From Paenibacillus mesophilus (GTDB lineage Bacteria; Bacillota; Bacilli; Paenibacillales; NBRC-103111), in contig NZ_VCRA01000001.1 of assembly GCF_005938385.1 (NCBI RefSeq), positions 183,136 through 247,135 on the forward strand: 64,000 bases of DNA, in the 5' to 3' direction. A program made the position numbers and the translations under genes. This document shows positions 16,702 to 25,324 of the stretch, in pieces (position 1 is the first letter of the stretch; every line of letters starts with the position of its first letter). The notes beneath the pieces were generated by a model. That model was given only the letters and a program-made list of their open reading frames with translations, made no database searches and was not told the DNA's origin.

Positions 16702-18846
16702 TCATAACCCGACAAGTCGGCAAACGGAGCCGACGGCAAACGAAGCAAGCTTATCGCCCTCGACAATTGCGCGATACAGCCCACGGATACCCGTGTAGTC
16801 GTTGACCGAATGTAGAATGGCGAAGACGGCTCCGGACTCGTTCACGACTTGCGTATAACCGTAATGGTGGTCTTTCGGCATATTAAATTCCACAAACGTA
16901 TTTGTTCCATCCAAACCGCTGTTTTTTACTTTCGCTTCCGTCGAAGCGAGCAATCCGTCCCTTTGGACCGTTTGAATCGTTCCGGGCTCGATGTTCACGT
17001 AACCGTTGCGAACGATATTATTCGTAATGGTGACGGTCTCCAAGTCCGTTATTCCGCCGATTAACGAGATCAAGCTTTGATCAAGGCCGCAATCGATCGC
17101 ACTTTTGGTTATCGAAACGCGCAGCGGCCCCGTCCCTTCGCTCGCTCCGGAGGAGATTCGATTGTCGGTTTGGAAAACGAATGGAGCGGCCAGTTCCGAA
17201 GCGATGTCCGAACCGTTCACTTCATACGTACCGCCGCCGTAGATCAGGCAACCGTGCCGCGTGGCACGGATCATCGTAGCGAGGCATTCCAGATGCAGAG
17301 CGTCCATGGCATAAACTCCGTACTCGGCGCCCAGCATCGTCACGTGGGACAAATGCAGGTTTCCGTTGAACGGATGGCGGTTGAGCAAGCCGCTCGTATG
17401 TTGAACTCCGAAATCGGAAGATTGCCCCCAATAAGGCTCTGGGTTCGTCTGAATAACCGTACCGTTGACGGTGAGACGGTGGGTTCCGCCCCCTGCCGCT
17501 TGAATGTCCAACATGATGCCCGTCACCTTGTTGCGCAAAAACTGGCAGCCGATAATCGCATGCTCTGTGTTTGCCGAATGCGTCTCGCGGGATCCGGCGT
17601 AAAACCCGACGAGACAAGAGTCGGAGACGAGCCCGTCCGCCGTCAAGTTCGCATACGTCGCTCCAACCGCGCAACCGGGAGGTGTCGCCCCCTCATCGGC
17701 CAAGCAGTCTCTGAACACGCCTCCTTGGATGTCGACATGTATAACCATCGTCTCGTCTCCCTCGACTACAATTCCTCCCTTCCCCGAACGATCGGAATAG
17801 CCCGGTTCGCTCCAGCCTCTGCAATCGAAGAAACGATAAGTTCGGCTTCTGTTCGTTGCATCGTCGCACCAATTGTTGACGGCGAACAGGACGTACTTCG
17901 ACGAACCGGCGTTGGCGAAGCAGTCGAGAACCGTTACATCCCCGCACGAAGATAAATGGAATACGCCCTTCGAACCGCATAGCCTCCCCGTAACATTGGC
18001 GACGGTTATGTTCGTGCTCCGGGCTACGAGCAGCGCGTGACCTCCTTTTTCAATCGCGAAGCTCGTTCGGGCGTCTCCCCTCTCCAGGCTGTCTCCCGCA
18101 TTCGTACTTCCCCAGCCCTCCCCTTTGCTCTCGATGCGAAGATCTCGGATCACCATGCCTTTGCATTGGTCGATGGCGACCGAGGTGTGATAGTCGGTTG
18201 GCGCGGCCAGTGGCACACGTTGACCGGAAGGATGAATCCACGAATCGACCCCTTCGCCGAATAGCGTGACGTTCGTCAAGCCTCGGAACAGTAGACAACC
18301 CGAATCGACGATATACTCTCCGGTAGGGAAATAGAGCGAATTTCCGTCCCGCAAAGCGGCAATAGCCAGCCGAATCGCAACCGTATCGTCCGTACTGCCG
18401 TTACCTAGCGCGCCAAACCACTTCACGTTCAAAGCTCCGTCAAATCGTCTCCGGAACCTCACGCCGGATGTCGAGACGATGACGGTTCCCGAATTGTCCG
18501 CCGAAGAATTATCCGAGGCTTCGAAAGAAAAGAAGCCTTCTCGCCCCCGATCCGCGACATAATACATTCGTTCCGCTAGCGGTGCCGGCATCGTCCTTAA
18601 TTCGGCGATCGTCGTTACGACCGTGCCGTGCTTCCCGGTCATGCACGCCCCGCCGCCGTAAACCGATCCGGTTACGGTCGGGGCGGCACCGGTTGCCCGT
18701 GCGGCGAGACTCCCGTCCCAACAGCTCCCGGCGACTAGCGCTGCACCGGCCGTACCGATTGACGCCAGCAGCTTCCTTCTGCCGATCATGGGGTCCGATC
18801 GTTTCGGTTTCGTCTGTTTCGCGTCCTCTTCTGCAACCGTTTTCAT
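16702..18846 (-). CDS. Tat-signal, tailspike-like right-handed beta-helix protein (paralog)
   Basis: About 714 residues, paralogous along its whole length to the downstream protein. A charged N-terminus precedes the twin-arginine-type signal GRRKLLASIGTAGAALVAG. It continues with VYGGGACMTG, YYVADRGREGFFSF, WFGALGNGSTDDTVAI, a long beta-helix, and a C-terminal FNMPKDHHYGYT...CRLVGL domain. The frame is open to 19056, but ATG 18846 has GGGAGGG 7 nt upstream and puts the signal near the N-terminus. It is first in a two-gene operon and divergent from the AraC gene at 19275, which may regulate it. Confidence 0.76.
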   Translation of the reverse strand: MKTVAEEDAKQTKPKRSDPMIGRRKLLASIGTAGAALVAGSCWDGSLAARATGAAPTVTGSVYGGGACMTGKHGTVVTTIAELRTMPAPLAERMYYVADRGREGFFSFEASDNSSADNSGTVIVSTSGVRFRRRFDGALNVKWFGALGNGSTDDTVAIRLAIAALRDGNSLYFPTGEYIVDSGCLLFRGLTNVTLFGEGVDSWIHPSGQRVPLAAPTDYHTSVAIDQCKGMVIRDLRIESKGEGWGSTNAGDSLERGDARTSFAIEKGGHALLVARSTNITVANVTGRLCGSKGVFHLSSCGDVTVLDCFANAGSSKYVLFAVNNWCDDATNRSRTYRFFDCRGWSEPGYSDRSGKGGIVVEGDETMVIHVDIQGGVFRDCLADEGATPPGCAVGATYANLTADGLVSDSCLVGFYAGSRETHSANTEHAIIGCQFLRNKVTGIMLDIQAAGGGTHRLTVNGTVIQTNPEPYWGQSSDFGVQHTSGLLNRHPFNGNLHLSHVTMLGAEYGVYAMDALHLECLATMIRATRHGCLIYGGGTYEVNGSDIASELAAPFVFQTDNRISSGASEGTGPLRVSITKSAIDCGLDQSLISLIGGITDLETVTITNNIVRNGYVNIEPGTIQTVQRDGLLASTEAKVKNSGLDGTNTFVEFNMPKDHHYGYTQVVNESGAVFAILHSVNDYTGIRGLYRAIVEGDKLASFAVGSVCRLVGL

Positions 18847-19274
18847 TTCGCTTCCCTCCCGGGCAGTTTGTTTTTCCGGCGTATCATGGGAACGGTGAAC
18901 GTGCAGGACAAGCTTGTAATAAGGCTGCACTATCTCGGCCGAACGAACAACTTCCTCCTCGCGAGTCGCTCCCCTGGATCGAGTCGATATTCGCGGGTTT
19001 CCGAACGCACCCACGCATCCGGTACTTCCAATCTTTCCGATGGTACTCGCTTTCATTCCAAATGGCGCTCCGCAACAAACGTACCCTCCTCTTATACGAT
19101 CCCGTTTGACTTACGCTTCCCCCACGGACACATCGTATTGATTGTGACCCGACTGTTGACTTACAATGGTGTAAATCGGTGTTGCAAGCGCCTTCAGTAT
19201 AGCAAGTATCCTTTTATGTAAAAACGGATTGAATTAATATTTGATACCGACTGGACATGGGAGGGGAGCGGATC
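18847..19274. promoter_or_regulatory. divergent intergenic region with repeated TTGACTTAC
   Basis: The 428-bp gap separates the beta-helix operon from the AraC gene. TTGACTTAC occurs at 19106-19114 and 19156-19164, about five helical turns apart, and could be AraC-type half-sites or -35-like elements. No clear paired -10 was found and no gene is evident. Confidence 0.3.
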
Positions 19275-20162
19275 ATGAACTATTACTCCATTCAAGGGAA
19301 TTCTCATTTTGCGGTGAAATGGACGAACCAATACAAAGTGGAACCTTCTTTCCTAGCTCCGCATTCCAACCCGCACTACGAACTGATCATGATCTCCGAC
19401 GGTCCGGTCTACCTGCAAGTAAACGATGAGAAGCTTACACTTAAAACGGGAGACGTTCTCTTGATTCCGCCTTGGACGACCCATCGCGGTTGGCGGAGAA
19501 ATGATGGGCAAGGCAGTTTCTTTTGGGTACAGTTTACGATCGATCCGGAGCCTTCCCTCATCCAAGACCGGAAAAATTTAACGTCGTTCCTTAACATCAG
19601 TCAATTGAACAGCATCCAGCTTCGAACGACCCGCGACACGGCCAGCGAGCGACTGCTTCTTCCCCGCTTATTCAATCCCGCTCAACGATACGAGTGTCTG
19701 TTAACCCTCGAACAAATGGTTGATGAATTTCACCATCCCAAAGGCTACTTTAACTTTCGCTTATCGCGTTATTTGTGCAAATTCATCGAGCTTCTCGCCG
19801 AAGACGCGTTGCGGGATTTACGCGCGGATACTTCCCTGCCCGCCTCCTACACAACCTATCGAAGATTGATCGACTGTTTACATGAAAGTTACGCGATGGA
19901 ATGCTCCGCGCCGTTTTTCGAGAAATTGCTGGACCGTCGGTACGAATATTTGTGTCAATTATTCAAAAAGTACTCGGGTATGACGATTAGCGCTTATTTG
20001 CAGCAGCTGCGCATTCAGAAAGCGAAACATTTGCTGCGGGACAGTAACAAAAGCATCATGGAGATATCTGCAGAGATCGGCATGGAGGACTCGGTTTATT
20101 TCGGCCGGATGTTCAAAAAAATCGAGGGATTGACCCCTACGCAATACAGAATGAACCGTTAA
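19275..20162 (+). CDS. AraC family transcriptional regulator
   Basis: About 295 residues. The N-terminal cupin-like sensor has HSNPHYELIMISDGPVYLQV and KTGDVLLIPPWTTHRGW. A linker follows, then an AraC double helix-turn-helix ending MEISAEIGMEDSVYFGRMFKKIEGLTPTQYR. ATG 19275 is preferred, with GGGAGGGGA just upstream, over ATG 19257. The first helix-turn-helix (CQLFKKYSGMTISAYLQQL) is less typical. Divergent from the two Tat beta-helix genes and probably their regulator. Confidence 0.86.
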   Translation: MNYYSIQGNSHFAVKWTNQYKVEPSFLAPHSNPHYELIMISDGPVYLQVNDEKLTLKTGDVLLIPPWTTHRGWRRNDGQGSFFWVQFTIDPEPSLIQDRKNLTSFLNISQLNSIQLRTTRDTASERLLLPRLFNPAQRYECLLTLEQMVDEFHHPKGYFNFRLSRYLCKFIELLAEDALRDLRADTSLPASYTTYRRLIDCLHESYAMECSAPFFEKLLDRRYEYLCQLFKKYSGMTISAYLQQLRIQKAKHLLRDSNKSIMEISAEIGMEDSVYFGRMFKKIEGLTPTQYRMNR

Positions 20163-20168
20163 TAGAGA

Positions 20169-20212
20169 AAAAGGCCTTCCTCCGAACGAAATCGTTCGGT
20201 TGGAAGGCCTTT
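20169..20212. terminator. bidirectional terminator after the AraC gene
   Basis: AAAGGCCTTCC...GGAAGGCCTTT outer stem enclosing a CCGAACGA/TCGTTCGG inner stem, between convergent genes. 20213-20338 holds nothing else recognisable. Confidence 0.8.
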
Positions 20213-20338
20213 GTATTCGGCGGCGCTATGCCTTCGCTTGGGCTATGTCCACCCGTACAGGACACCGATTAGACTCAATATTTTTCGATAAACGATCAGA
20301 ACGCTTCAGTCGGCAGCAGCGCCATTTCACTCCGACGG

Positions 20339-20668
20339 CTACTTGCTTTTCTCGCCTTCTTCTTTGCCGCCGGACGATTTGTCCGATTTTATCTCTTGCT
20401 TTTTGCTTTCTTTTTCTTGTTTTTTGCTTTGCTCTTCTTTCTTCTTGACTTCCTCTTCCGCCTTGATTTGCTGCTCCAGCTGATACTGCCGCATTTCCTT
20501 GTACATCTGATACTGCTTCTTCAGCTCCTGGTCGATCACGCTGGGCTGGTTGCTCTGCTGCTGGTTCGCCTTCGCTTTCTTCTCGTCCGCAGACTTGCCG
20601 CCGCAGCCTGCCAAAGCTAATATAACCGTTAGGAACAAACAACCGATGCCGATTCGAAGGTATCGCAA
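20339..20668 (-). CDS. small lysine/glutamate-rich lipoprotein
   Basis: A 109-residue lipoprotein: signal peptide 1-21 with lipobox LAGC and lipidated C22. Then follows a highly charged, Q/E/K-rich region predicted to form a coiled coil (QLEQQIKAEEEVKKKEEQSK and on) and a KEEGEKSK tail. TTG start with GGGAGGG about 7 nt upstream. No family is recognised; it resembles many low-complexity surface lipoproteins of Bacillales. Transcribed alone, in the same direction as yuaF-floT but separated from it by a terminator. Confidence 0.7.
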   Translation of the reverse strand: MRYLRIGIGCLFLTVILALAGCGGKSADEKKAKANQQQSNQPSVIDQELKKQYQMYKEMRQYQLEQQIKAEEEVKKKEEQSKKQEKESKKQEIKSDKSSGGKEEGEKSK

Positions 20669-20742
20669 TGCTATCCCTCCCTATTTGGGAATAGGATATC
20701 CAAGCCGCGGTCAAACGATACATCCCCGATCGACAACAACAA

Positions 20743-20778
20743 AAGCTGCGGCAAAACCCTTTCGGGTTCCCGCAGCTT
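20743..20778 (-). terminator. terminator of the yuaF-floT operon
   Basis: AAGCTGCGG...CCGCAGCTT outer stem with an AACCC/GGGTT inner stem, followed by TTGTTGTTG on the minus strand, just after the floT stop. Confidence 0.75.
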
Positions 20779-20801
20779 GCATTTGCATCGTATGAGTCCG
20801 T

Positions 20802-22346
20802 TTAGCCTTTCTCAACATCCGGTGCTGCTGTAGCCGGCTCAACCGGCAGCGCCTTCGGCTTAAGGGCCGTCACTTCAGCCGGCTTCGAAGCCCCGAATTT
20901 GCCGGTTAATCCTTTGACGAGTTGGTCGACGTCGATGCCCGATACGCTTTTGAGCATTTCCGGCGCCGTCGCCATGAGCGAGGTGACGTAATTGCTTATG
21001 CGGGCTGCCCCTTCGCCATGTCCGGTGTCGACTACGGTCAGCTTGTCGATCGAGCCGATCGGCTCGGCCACTTTGCCGGCCAGCTCGGGCAGCATTTTCA
21101 CGATAATGTCGAGGATTGCCGCTTCGCCGAACTTCTCGAACGCCTCGGCCAGCTTCTGCTTCGCTTCGGCTTCGGCAAGTCCGCGCAGACGAATGACTTC
21201 GGCCTCCGCCGTCCCTTTCGCCCGCTCCGCATCGGCGATCGCCATACCCTCGAGCCGCTGCTGCTCCGCTTTCGCTCTCGCTTCCGCCTCGATCGTATAC
21301 TGCAGCGCGTCCGCTTCGCGGAGACGGCGTGCTTTCTCGGCCTCCGCCGCCTGCTCGACCGCATACCGGTCGGCATCCGCCTTCTTCTTCACTTCCGCGT
21401 CGTACTGCTTCTCCCGGCGCAATATTTCTTTCGCCTCCAGGTCAATTTCCCGCTCCCTGCGGACAAGCTCGACTTTCATCTGCTCCTCGACGACGCTTTG
21501 CTTCGAGCGCGCTTCTTGGATGTGGTAGGCTTGATCCGCTTCGGCTTTCGCCATATCCTGATCTTTCTTGAACGCCGCTATCTTCAGCTCTTTATCTTTG
21601 GCCGCTTCGGCGATATTCGTATCCCGCAGCAGCTCGGCCTTCATCCCTTGCTCCTCGGCGCTCGCCTTCTGGATGCGGGCATCCCGCAGCGCCTCCGCTT
21701 CGGCGATCTCCGCATCGCGCTTCACCGCGGCGATTCGCGGCTTCCCGAGCGAGTCCAAGTAGCCGTGCTTGTCGCGAACGTCCTTGATCGTGAAGGAGAC
21801 GATCTGCAAGCCCATTTTCTTCAAATCTTTGGCCGCTACGCCCTGCACTTCCTGGGCAAACTTGTCGCGGTTGCGGTATACTTCCTCGACCGTCATCGAG
21901 CCGAGAATCGAACGCAGATGCCCTTCCAGCACTTCCTGCGCTTCGCTCTTCAGCGCTTCCGTCGGCTTGCCCATGAACTGTTCCGCCGCCGTCGCCACGT
22001 CTTCGACCGAACCGCCGATCTTGATGATCGCGACCGCGTCGGTCATGACGGGCACCCCTTGCTCCGTGTATACTTCCGGCGTGGATACGTCCAGTTTGTG
22101 CGATAGCAGCGATAGAAATTCGGCTTTCTGGAAGATCGGCAATATAAAGGCGCCGCCGCCCCGCACGATTTTGATGCGCCGTCCCGATTCGTCGATCAAA
22201 GCATTTTTGCTGCCCAGAAAAGAGCCCGTCACGATCATCGCTTCATCCGGACTGACCGTCTTGTACCTGGCCCAAAACGCCAACCCGAGCACAACGATAA
22301 CCCCTACGACAATTGCGGGAATAACCAAAGCTTCCGAAACGTTCAT
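20802..22346 (-). CDS. floT: flotillin-like protein FloT (YuaG)
   Basis: A 514-residue flotillin. An N-terminal membrane-inserted hairpin or helix (ALVIPAIVVGVIVVLGLAFW) is followed by the SPFH/band-7 domain (PDEAMIVTG, GVPVMTDAVAIIKIGG, about 30-200). A long heptad-type coiled coil with many A/E/R repeats spans about 200-400, before a C-terminal oligomerisation region. FloT scaffolds functional membrane microdomains in Bacillales and acts with its NfeD partner YuaF. It lies 15 bp downstream of yuaF with a GAGAGGAGAG ribosome binding site and shares its sigma-W-type promoter. Confidence 0.93.
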   Translation of the reverse strand: MNVSEALVIPAIVVGVIVVLGLAFWARYKTVSPDEAMIVTGSFLGSKNALIDESGRRIKIVRGGGAFILPIFQKAEFLSLLSHKLDVSTPEVYTEQGVPVMTDAVAIIKIGGSVEDVATAAEQFMGKPTEALKSEAQEVLEGHLRSILGSMTVEEVYRNRDKFAQEVQGVAAKDLKKMGLQIVSFTIKDVRDKHGYLDSLGKPRIAAVKRDAEIAEAEALRDARIQKASAEEQGMKAELLRDTNIAEAAKDKELKIAAFKKDQDMAKAEADQAYHIQEARSKQSVVEEQMKVELVRREREIDLEAKEILRREKQYDAEVKKKADADRYAVEQAAEAEKARRLREADALQYTIEAEARAKAEQQRLEGMAIADAERAKGTAEAEVIRLRGLAEAEAKQKLAEAFEKFGEAAILDIIVKMLPELAGKVAEPIGSIDKLTVVDTGHGEGAARISNYVTSLMATAPEMLKSVSGIDVDQLVKGLTGKFGASKPAEVTALKPKALPVEPATAAPDVEKG

Positions 22347-22361
22347 TCGATCTCTCCTCTC

Positions 22362-22898
22362 TTATTTCGAATTGTCTTCGAGCCGGGATACGAACAGCGT
22401 ATCGTCCCGGACTTCCACGACGACAACCCGTACGCCCGCGTCCAGCGTGTCTCCGTCGAAGCTGGCCGCGATTTGGTTCGTGTGTCCGGCGCCCACTTTC
22501 ACGAGTACTTCCCCGTAGCCTCTCGGAGGGATCGGGACCAGTACCTCGCCGATGCGTCCGGACAGCTCGCGGATCGAGAAACCGGTGGAGTTTTCGCTGT
22601 TTTCCATCGGCCTGACATAGGCGACATAGACGAGTATGCCGACGGCGATCGCGGCTAGCGCCGCAGTCAAGACGACCACTAGCGACCCGAGCGGCGAATA
22701 ATGCAGCAGCAGCAAGCCCACACCTCCGAAAGCCGTTATGACGCTCACGATCACCATCGGACGCAGCTTACGGACTCCATCCACCGACATGAAATCGAGG
22801 ATGCCGTCAAGCGCATGGCTGAGCAAATCGCCGAATATGACGGTAACGATAGCGAACAGCACGCCGCCCGCAAGGCAAGCCCAAAACAGTTGCTCCAT
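22362..22898 (-). CDS. yuaF: NfeD family membrane protein YuaF
   Basis: 178 residues: three to four membrane helices (about 1-25, 45-90) and a C-terminal soluble OB-fold NfeD domain (GRIGEVLVPIPPRGYGEVLVKVG, VVVEVRDDTLFVSRL). YuaF is the partner of FloT in Bacillales and is linked to membrane fluidity and microdomains. First gene of the yuaF-floT operon. Upstream is a perfect match to the sigma-W -35/-10 pattern. Confidence 0.88.
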   Translation of the reverse strand: MEQLFWACLAGGVLFAIVTVIFGDLLSHALDGILDFMSVDGVRKLRPMVIVSVITAFGGVGLLLLHYSPLGSLVVVLTAALAAIAVGILVYVAYVRPMENSENSTGFSIRELSGRIGEVLVPIPPRGYGEVLVKVGAGHTNQIAASFDGDTLDAGVRVVVVEVRDDTLFVSRLEDNSK

Positions 22899-22967
22899 CC
22901 CGGTTTCCTCCGCCTCTTATTAACTTCATTTTCCAGAACTTGCACGGTGCTGCCAGTCAATATGTAA

Positions 22968-22993
22968 TACGCGTTAACGCACGAACAGTTTCA
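22968..22993 (-). promoter_or_regulatory. sigma-W-type promoter of yuaF-floT
   Basis: On the minus strand TGAAAC (22993-22988), a 16-nt spacer, and CGTA (22971-22968). This equals the Bacillus sigma-W pattern TGAAAC-N16-CGTA and is about 70 bp upstream of yuaF. In B. subtilis yuaF-floT is a known sigma-W operon, so the regulation appears conserved. Confidence 0.82.
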
Positions 22994-23110
22994 CAATTTC
23001 GACAAAATTAACGCTCTGAGCCCGCGATACTTGTCTGAAACCGGCATACCTTCGGCTACCGGGTGGTGCCGGACGGCGAATCGTCTCTTTTGGTCAAGCC
23101 CGAAACAGGT

Positions 23111-23116
23111 TATAAT
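23111..23116 (+). promoter_or_regulatory. -10 box before the YdcF gene
   Basis: A perfect TATAAT 35 bp upstream of the ATG; the -35 region (TTTGGT) is poor. Confidence 0.35.
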
Positions 23117-23150
23117 GAATCTTATTTGCATCATTGGCGGAGATTATATT

Positions 23151-23777
23151 ATGACTAAACGAATCCGAAAGCTGCATCCGGTCCGGCTCATCATCCGCCT
23201 GTTGTTATCCGCCGCGCTCGCCGTGGTACTTTATTTCGGCGGCATGAGCTGGATCATTATGCATACTTGGAAAACGTCCAGCGGTTCACCGAGCGACAGC
23301 ATCATCGTGCTGGGAGCGGCCGTATGGAACGGCAAGCCCAGCCCCGCGCTCAGGGAGCGAATCAACATAGCTCTGGAGGCATGGAACAAGAAGCTCGCCC
23401 CCCGGATCATCGCTACGGGCGGCATCGGACTTCCCGGCGAACCGTCGGAAGCCGAAACGATCAAAAAATATTTGATAGAGCGGGGAGTTCCCTCAGAGGC
23501 CATATTGGTAGAGAACGAGTCGCGAAGCACGTTCGAGAACTTGCAAAACAGCCGGGAGCTTATGCAGCGGTACGACATCCGCAGCGCCATCCTGGTCACA
23601 CACGGCTATCACGCCTTCCGCGCCCGCATGACGGCCCGTATGCTCGGCATCGAATCTACCGTCGAACCCGTCCAGCTTCGTCCCTTGCGGCTCGCGTATT
23701 ATACGCTGAGAGAGTGCGGCGGAGTCGCCTATCTCCTCGTTACCGACCCGCTCCGCTCGATCAAGGCGCTTTTGTGA
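23151..23777 (+). CDS. YdcF/DUF218 family envelope protein
   Basis: About 208 residues: an N-terminal membrane anchor (LIIRLLLSAALAVVLYFGGM) and an extracellular DUF218 domain. Landmarks are SIIVLGAAVWNGKPSPALRERI, IIATGGIG, ENESRSTFENLQNS and LVTHGYHAFRARMTARMLG. Related proteins (SanA, ElyC, YdcF) affect cell-wall or envelope integrity; biochemical activity is not established. ATG 23151 is chosen because it puts the helix at the N-terminus and has a GGCGGAG site; the frame is open to 23031. First of three closely spaced plus-strand genes. Confidence 0.8.
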   Translation: MTKRIRKLHPVRLIIRLLLSAALAVVLYFGGMSWIIMHTWKTSSGSPSDSIIVLGAAVWNGKPSPALRERINIALEAWNKKLAPRIIATGGIGLPGEPSEAETIKKYLIERGVPSEAILVENESRSTFENLQNSRELMQRYDIRSAILVTHGYHAFRARMTARMLGIESTVEPVQLRPLRLAYYTLRECGGVAYLLVTDPLRSIKALL

Positions 23778-23792
23778 AAGGAGTTTTCCTTC

Positions 23793-24440
23793 ATGACCGT
23801 TATAGTCCGGCCTTATACAATCGATGATTACGATGCGCTGCTGACCGTACAGCGAGAGGCGTTTCCCCCGCCTTTTCCCGAGGAGCTATGGTGGAAAAAA
23901 GAACAAATCGCCGCCCACATCGCAGCCTATCCGGAAGGAGCGATGGTTGCGCTATGCGACGGCGAAGTAGCCGGTTCCTCCACCTCGCTGCTCATCACTT
24001 TTACAGGCAAACCCCATACGTGGGAAGAGGTTTCCGACAACGGATATATCCAGGGCGCCCATGAACCGGATGGCGACAGCTTATACGGAATCGATCTATG
24101 CGTCCGCCCGGCCTATCGCTCCAAAGGAATCGCAGGCGCGCTGTATGAAGCACGGAAGCAGCTGGTCGTACGTTCCGGCTTGAAACGCTTTCTCGCAGGC
24201 TGCCGCATTCCCGGCTATAACCTGCATGCGGACCGGATGGACGCCGACGAGTACGTCCGCCGCGTCGTTGCGGGCGAATTCAAGGATCTCGTCTTGTCCT
24301 TCATGCTGCGTCAAGGCTTGACTCCGGTACAAGTGCTGGACAACTATTTGGAAGATGATGAATCGCTTAACAAAGCCGTTCTTGTGGAATGGCGAAACTC
24401 GGCGTTTGCCGAAAATCCGAAAGGAGCCGAACCTGCATGA
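23793..24440 (+). CDS. GNAT family N-acetyltransferase
   Basis: A 215-residue acyl-CoA-dependent acyltransferase. The acetyl-CoA binding motif A is GIDLCVRPAYRSKGIAGALYEARKQ (about 98-122), and LTVQREAFPPPFPEELWW lies near the N-terminus. Its TGA overlaps the ATG of the nitrilase-family gene by 4 bp. In many bacteria these two domains occur fused in one polypeptide, so they probably act together on one amide or amine metabolite. GAAAGGAG ribosome binding site. Confidence 0.85.
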   Translation: MTVIVRPYTIDDYDALLTVQREAFPPPFPEELWWKKEQIAAHIAAYPEGAMVALCDGEVAGSSTSLLITFTGKPHTWEEVSDNGYIQGAHEPDGDSLYGIDLCVRPAYRSKGIAGALYEARKQLVVRSGLKRFLAGCRIPGYNLHADRMDADEYVRRVVAGEFKDLVLSFMLRQGLTPVQVLDNYLEDDESLNKAVLVEWRNSAFAENPKGAEPA

Positions 24441-25324
24441 AACGCAATCAGATCGCGGCCGTCCAATACGGGATCGGGCCGCTCCGTTCCGAGAACGAGT
24501 TCTGGAACCGCCTTCGCCGCCATATAGCCAAAGCGCAAGCAGAAGGCGCCAAGCTGATCGTATTCCCGGAATATTTGACCGGACACCTGCTGTCTCTGGC
24601 TTCTCCTATGAACAACGAGGAAGCATGCGAATTTTTGCACCGGTTTACCGACGAATACAAAACCCGATTCGCGAAGATGAGCCGCGAAACGGGCATGACC
24701 ATACTGGGCGGTACGCATATTCACCGGGAAGGCGCTCCCGTCGTCGGCTCCGTATACGGCTATTACAACGAAGCGTTTCTGTTCGGTCCCGACGGACGGA
24801 TCGAAAGCTATAAGAAAATTCATCTCACTCCGGAGGAGCAGCGGGCGTGGCCGCTGCTTGCCGGCGACCGTTACGCGGTTCACGATACCGAGATCGGTCG
24901 GGTGGCGATCCAAATTTGCTACGATATCGAATTTCCCGAAGGATCGCGCATCGTGGCCGATATGGGGGCTGAAGTGATCCTTTGCCCGTCCTATACGGAT
25001 GCGGCCGCAGGCTATTGGCGGGTTCGCAATTGCAGCCAAGCCCGCGCTATCGAGAACCAGCTGTACGTCGCGCTCAGCGGTTTGGTCGGCCATATGCCGG
25101 GCGTGGAGCAGGTGGACACCGGCTACTCTCAGGCCGGTATTTTCGCGCCGTGCGACCGCCCTTTTCCCGACAACGGCATCCTTGCCGTCGGTTCCGCGAA
25201 CCGGAACGGAATCGTATGCGCATCGGCCGACTTGGATTTGCTGGCGCAAAACCGCTCGCAGGGCGCTGTCGCTCCGTTCTACGATAGACGGCCCGGGCTG
25301 TATTCGGCGTACGCTAAGCAGTAG
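24437..25324 (+). CDS. carbon-nitrogen hydrolase (nitrilase superfamily)
   Basis: 295 residues with the full nitrilase triad: E45 in VFPEYL, K127 in YKKIHL and C161 in IQICYDIEFPEG. Such enzymes hydrolyse amides or nitriles; the substrate is not known. Its start is coupled to the GNAT stop (ATGA overlap), with AAAGGAG 11 nt upstream. The 3' end overlaps the convergent AI-2E-type gene by 11 bp. Confidence 0.88.
   Translation: MKRNQIAAVQYGIGPLRSENEFWNRLRRHIAKAQAEGAKLIVFPEYLTGHLLSLASPMNNEEACEFLHRFTDEYKTRFAKMSRETGMTILGGTHIHREGAPVVGSVYGYYNEAFLFGPDGRIESYKKIHLTPEEQRAWPLLAGDRYAVHDTEIGRVAIQICYDIEFPEGSRIVADMGAEVILCPSYTDAAAGYWRVRNCSQARAIENQLYVALSGLVGHMPGVEQVDTGYSQAGIFAPCDRPFPDNGILAVGSANRNGIVCASADLDLLAQNRSQGAVAPFYDRRPGLYSAYAKQ

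Noticed and set aside
19086..19164. Complete sigma-A promoter at TTGACT(TAC) repeats
   Set aside because: No acceptable -10 at 16-18 bp from either copy on the plus strand; kept only as repeated motif.
20922..22106. 394-codon plus-strand frame
   Set aside because: Exact shadow of the flotillin coiled coil, which produces long antisense frames.
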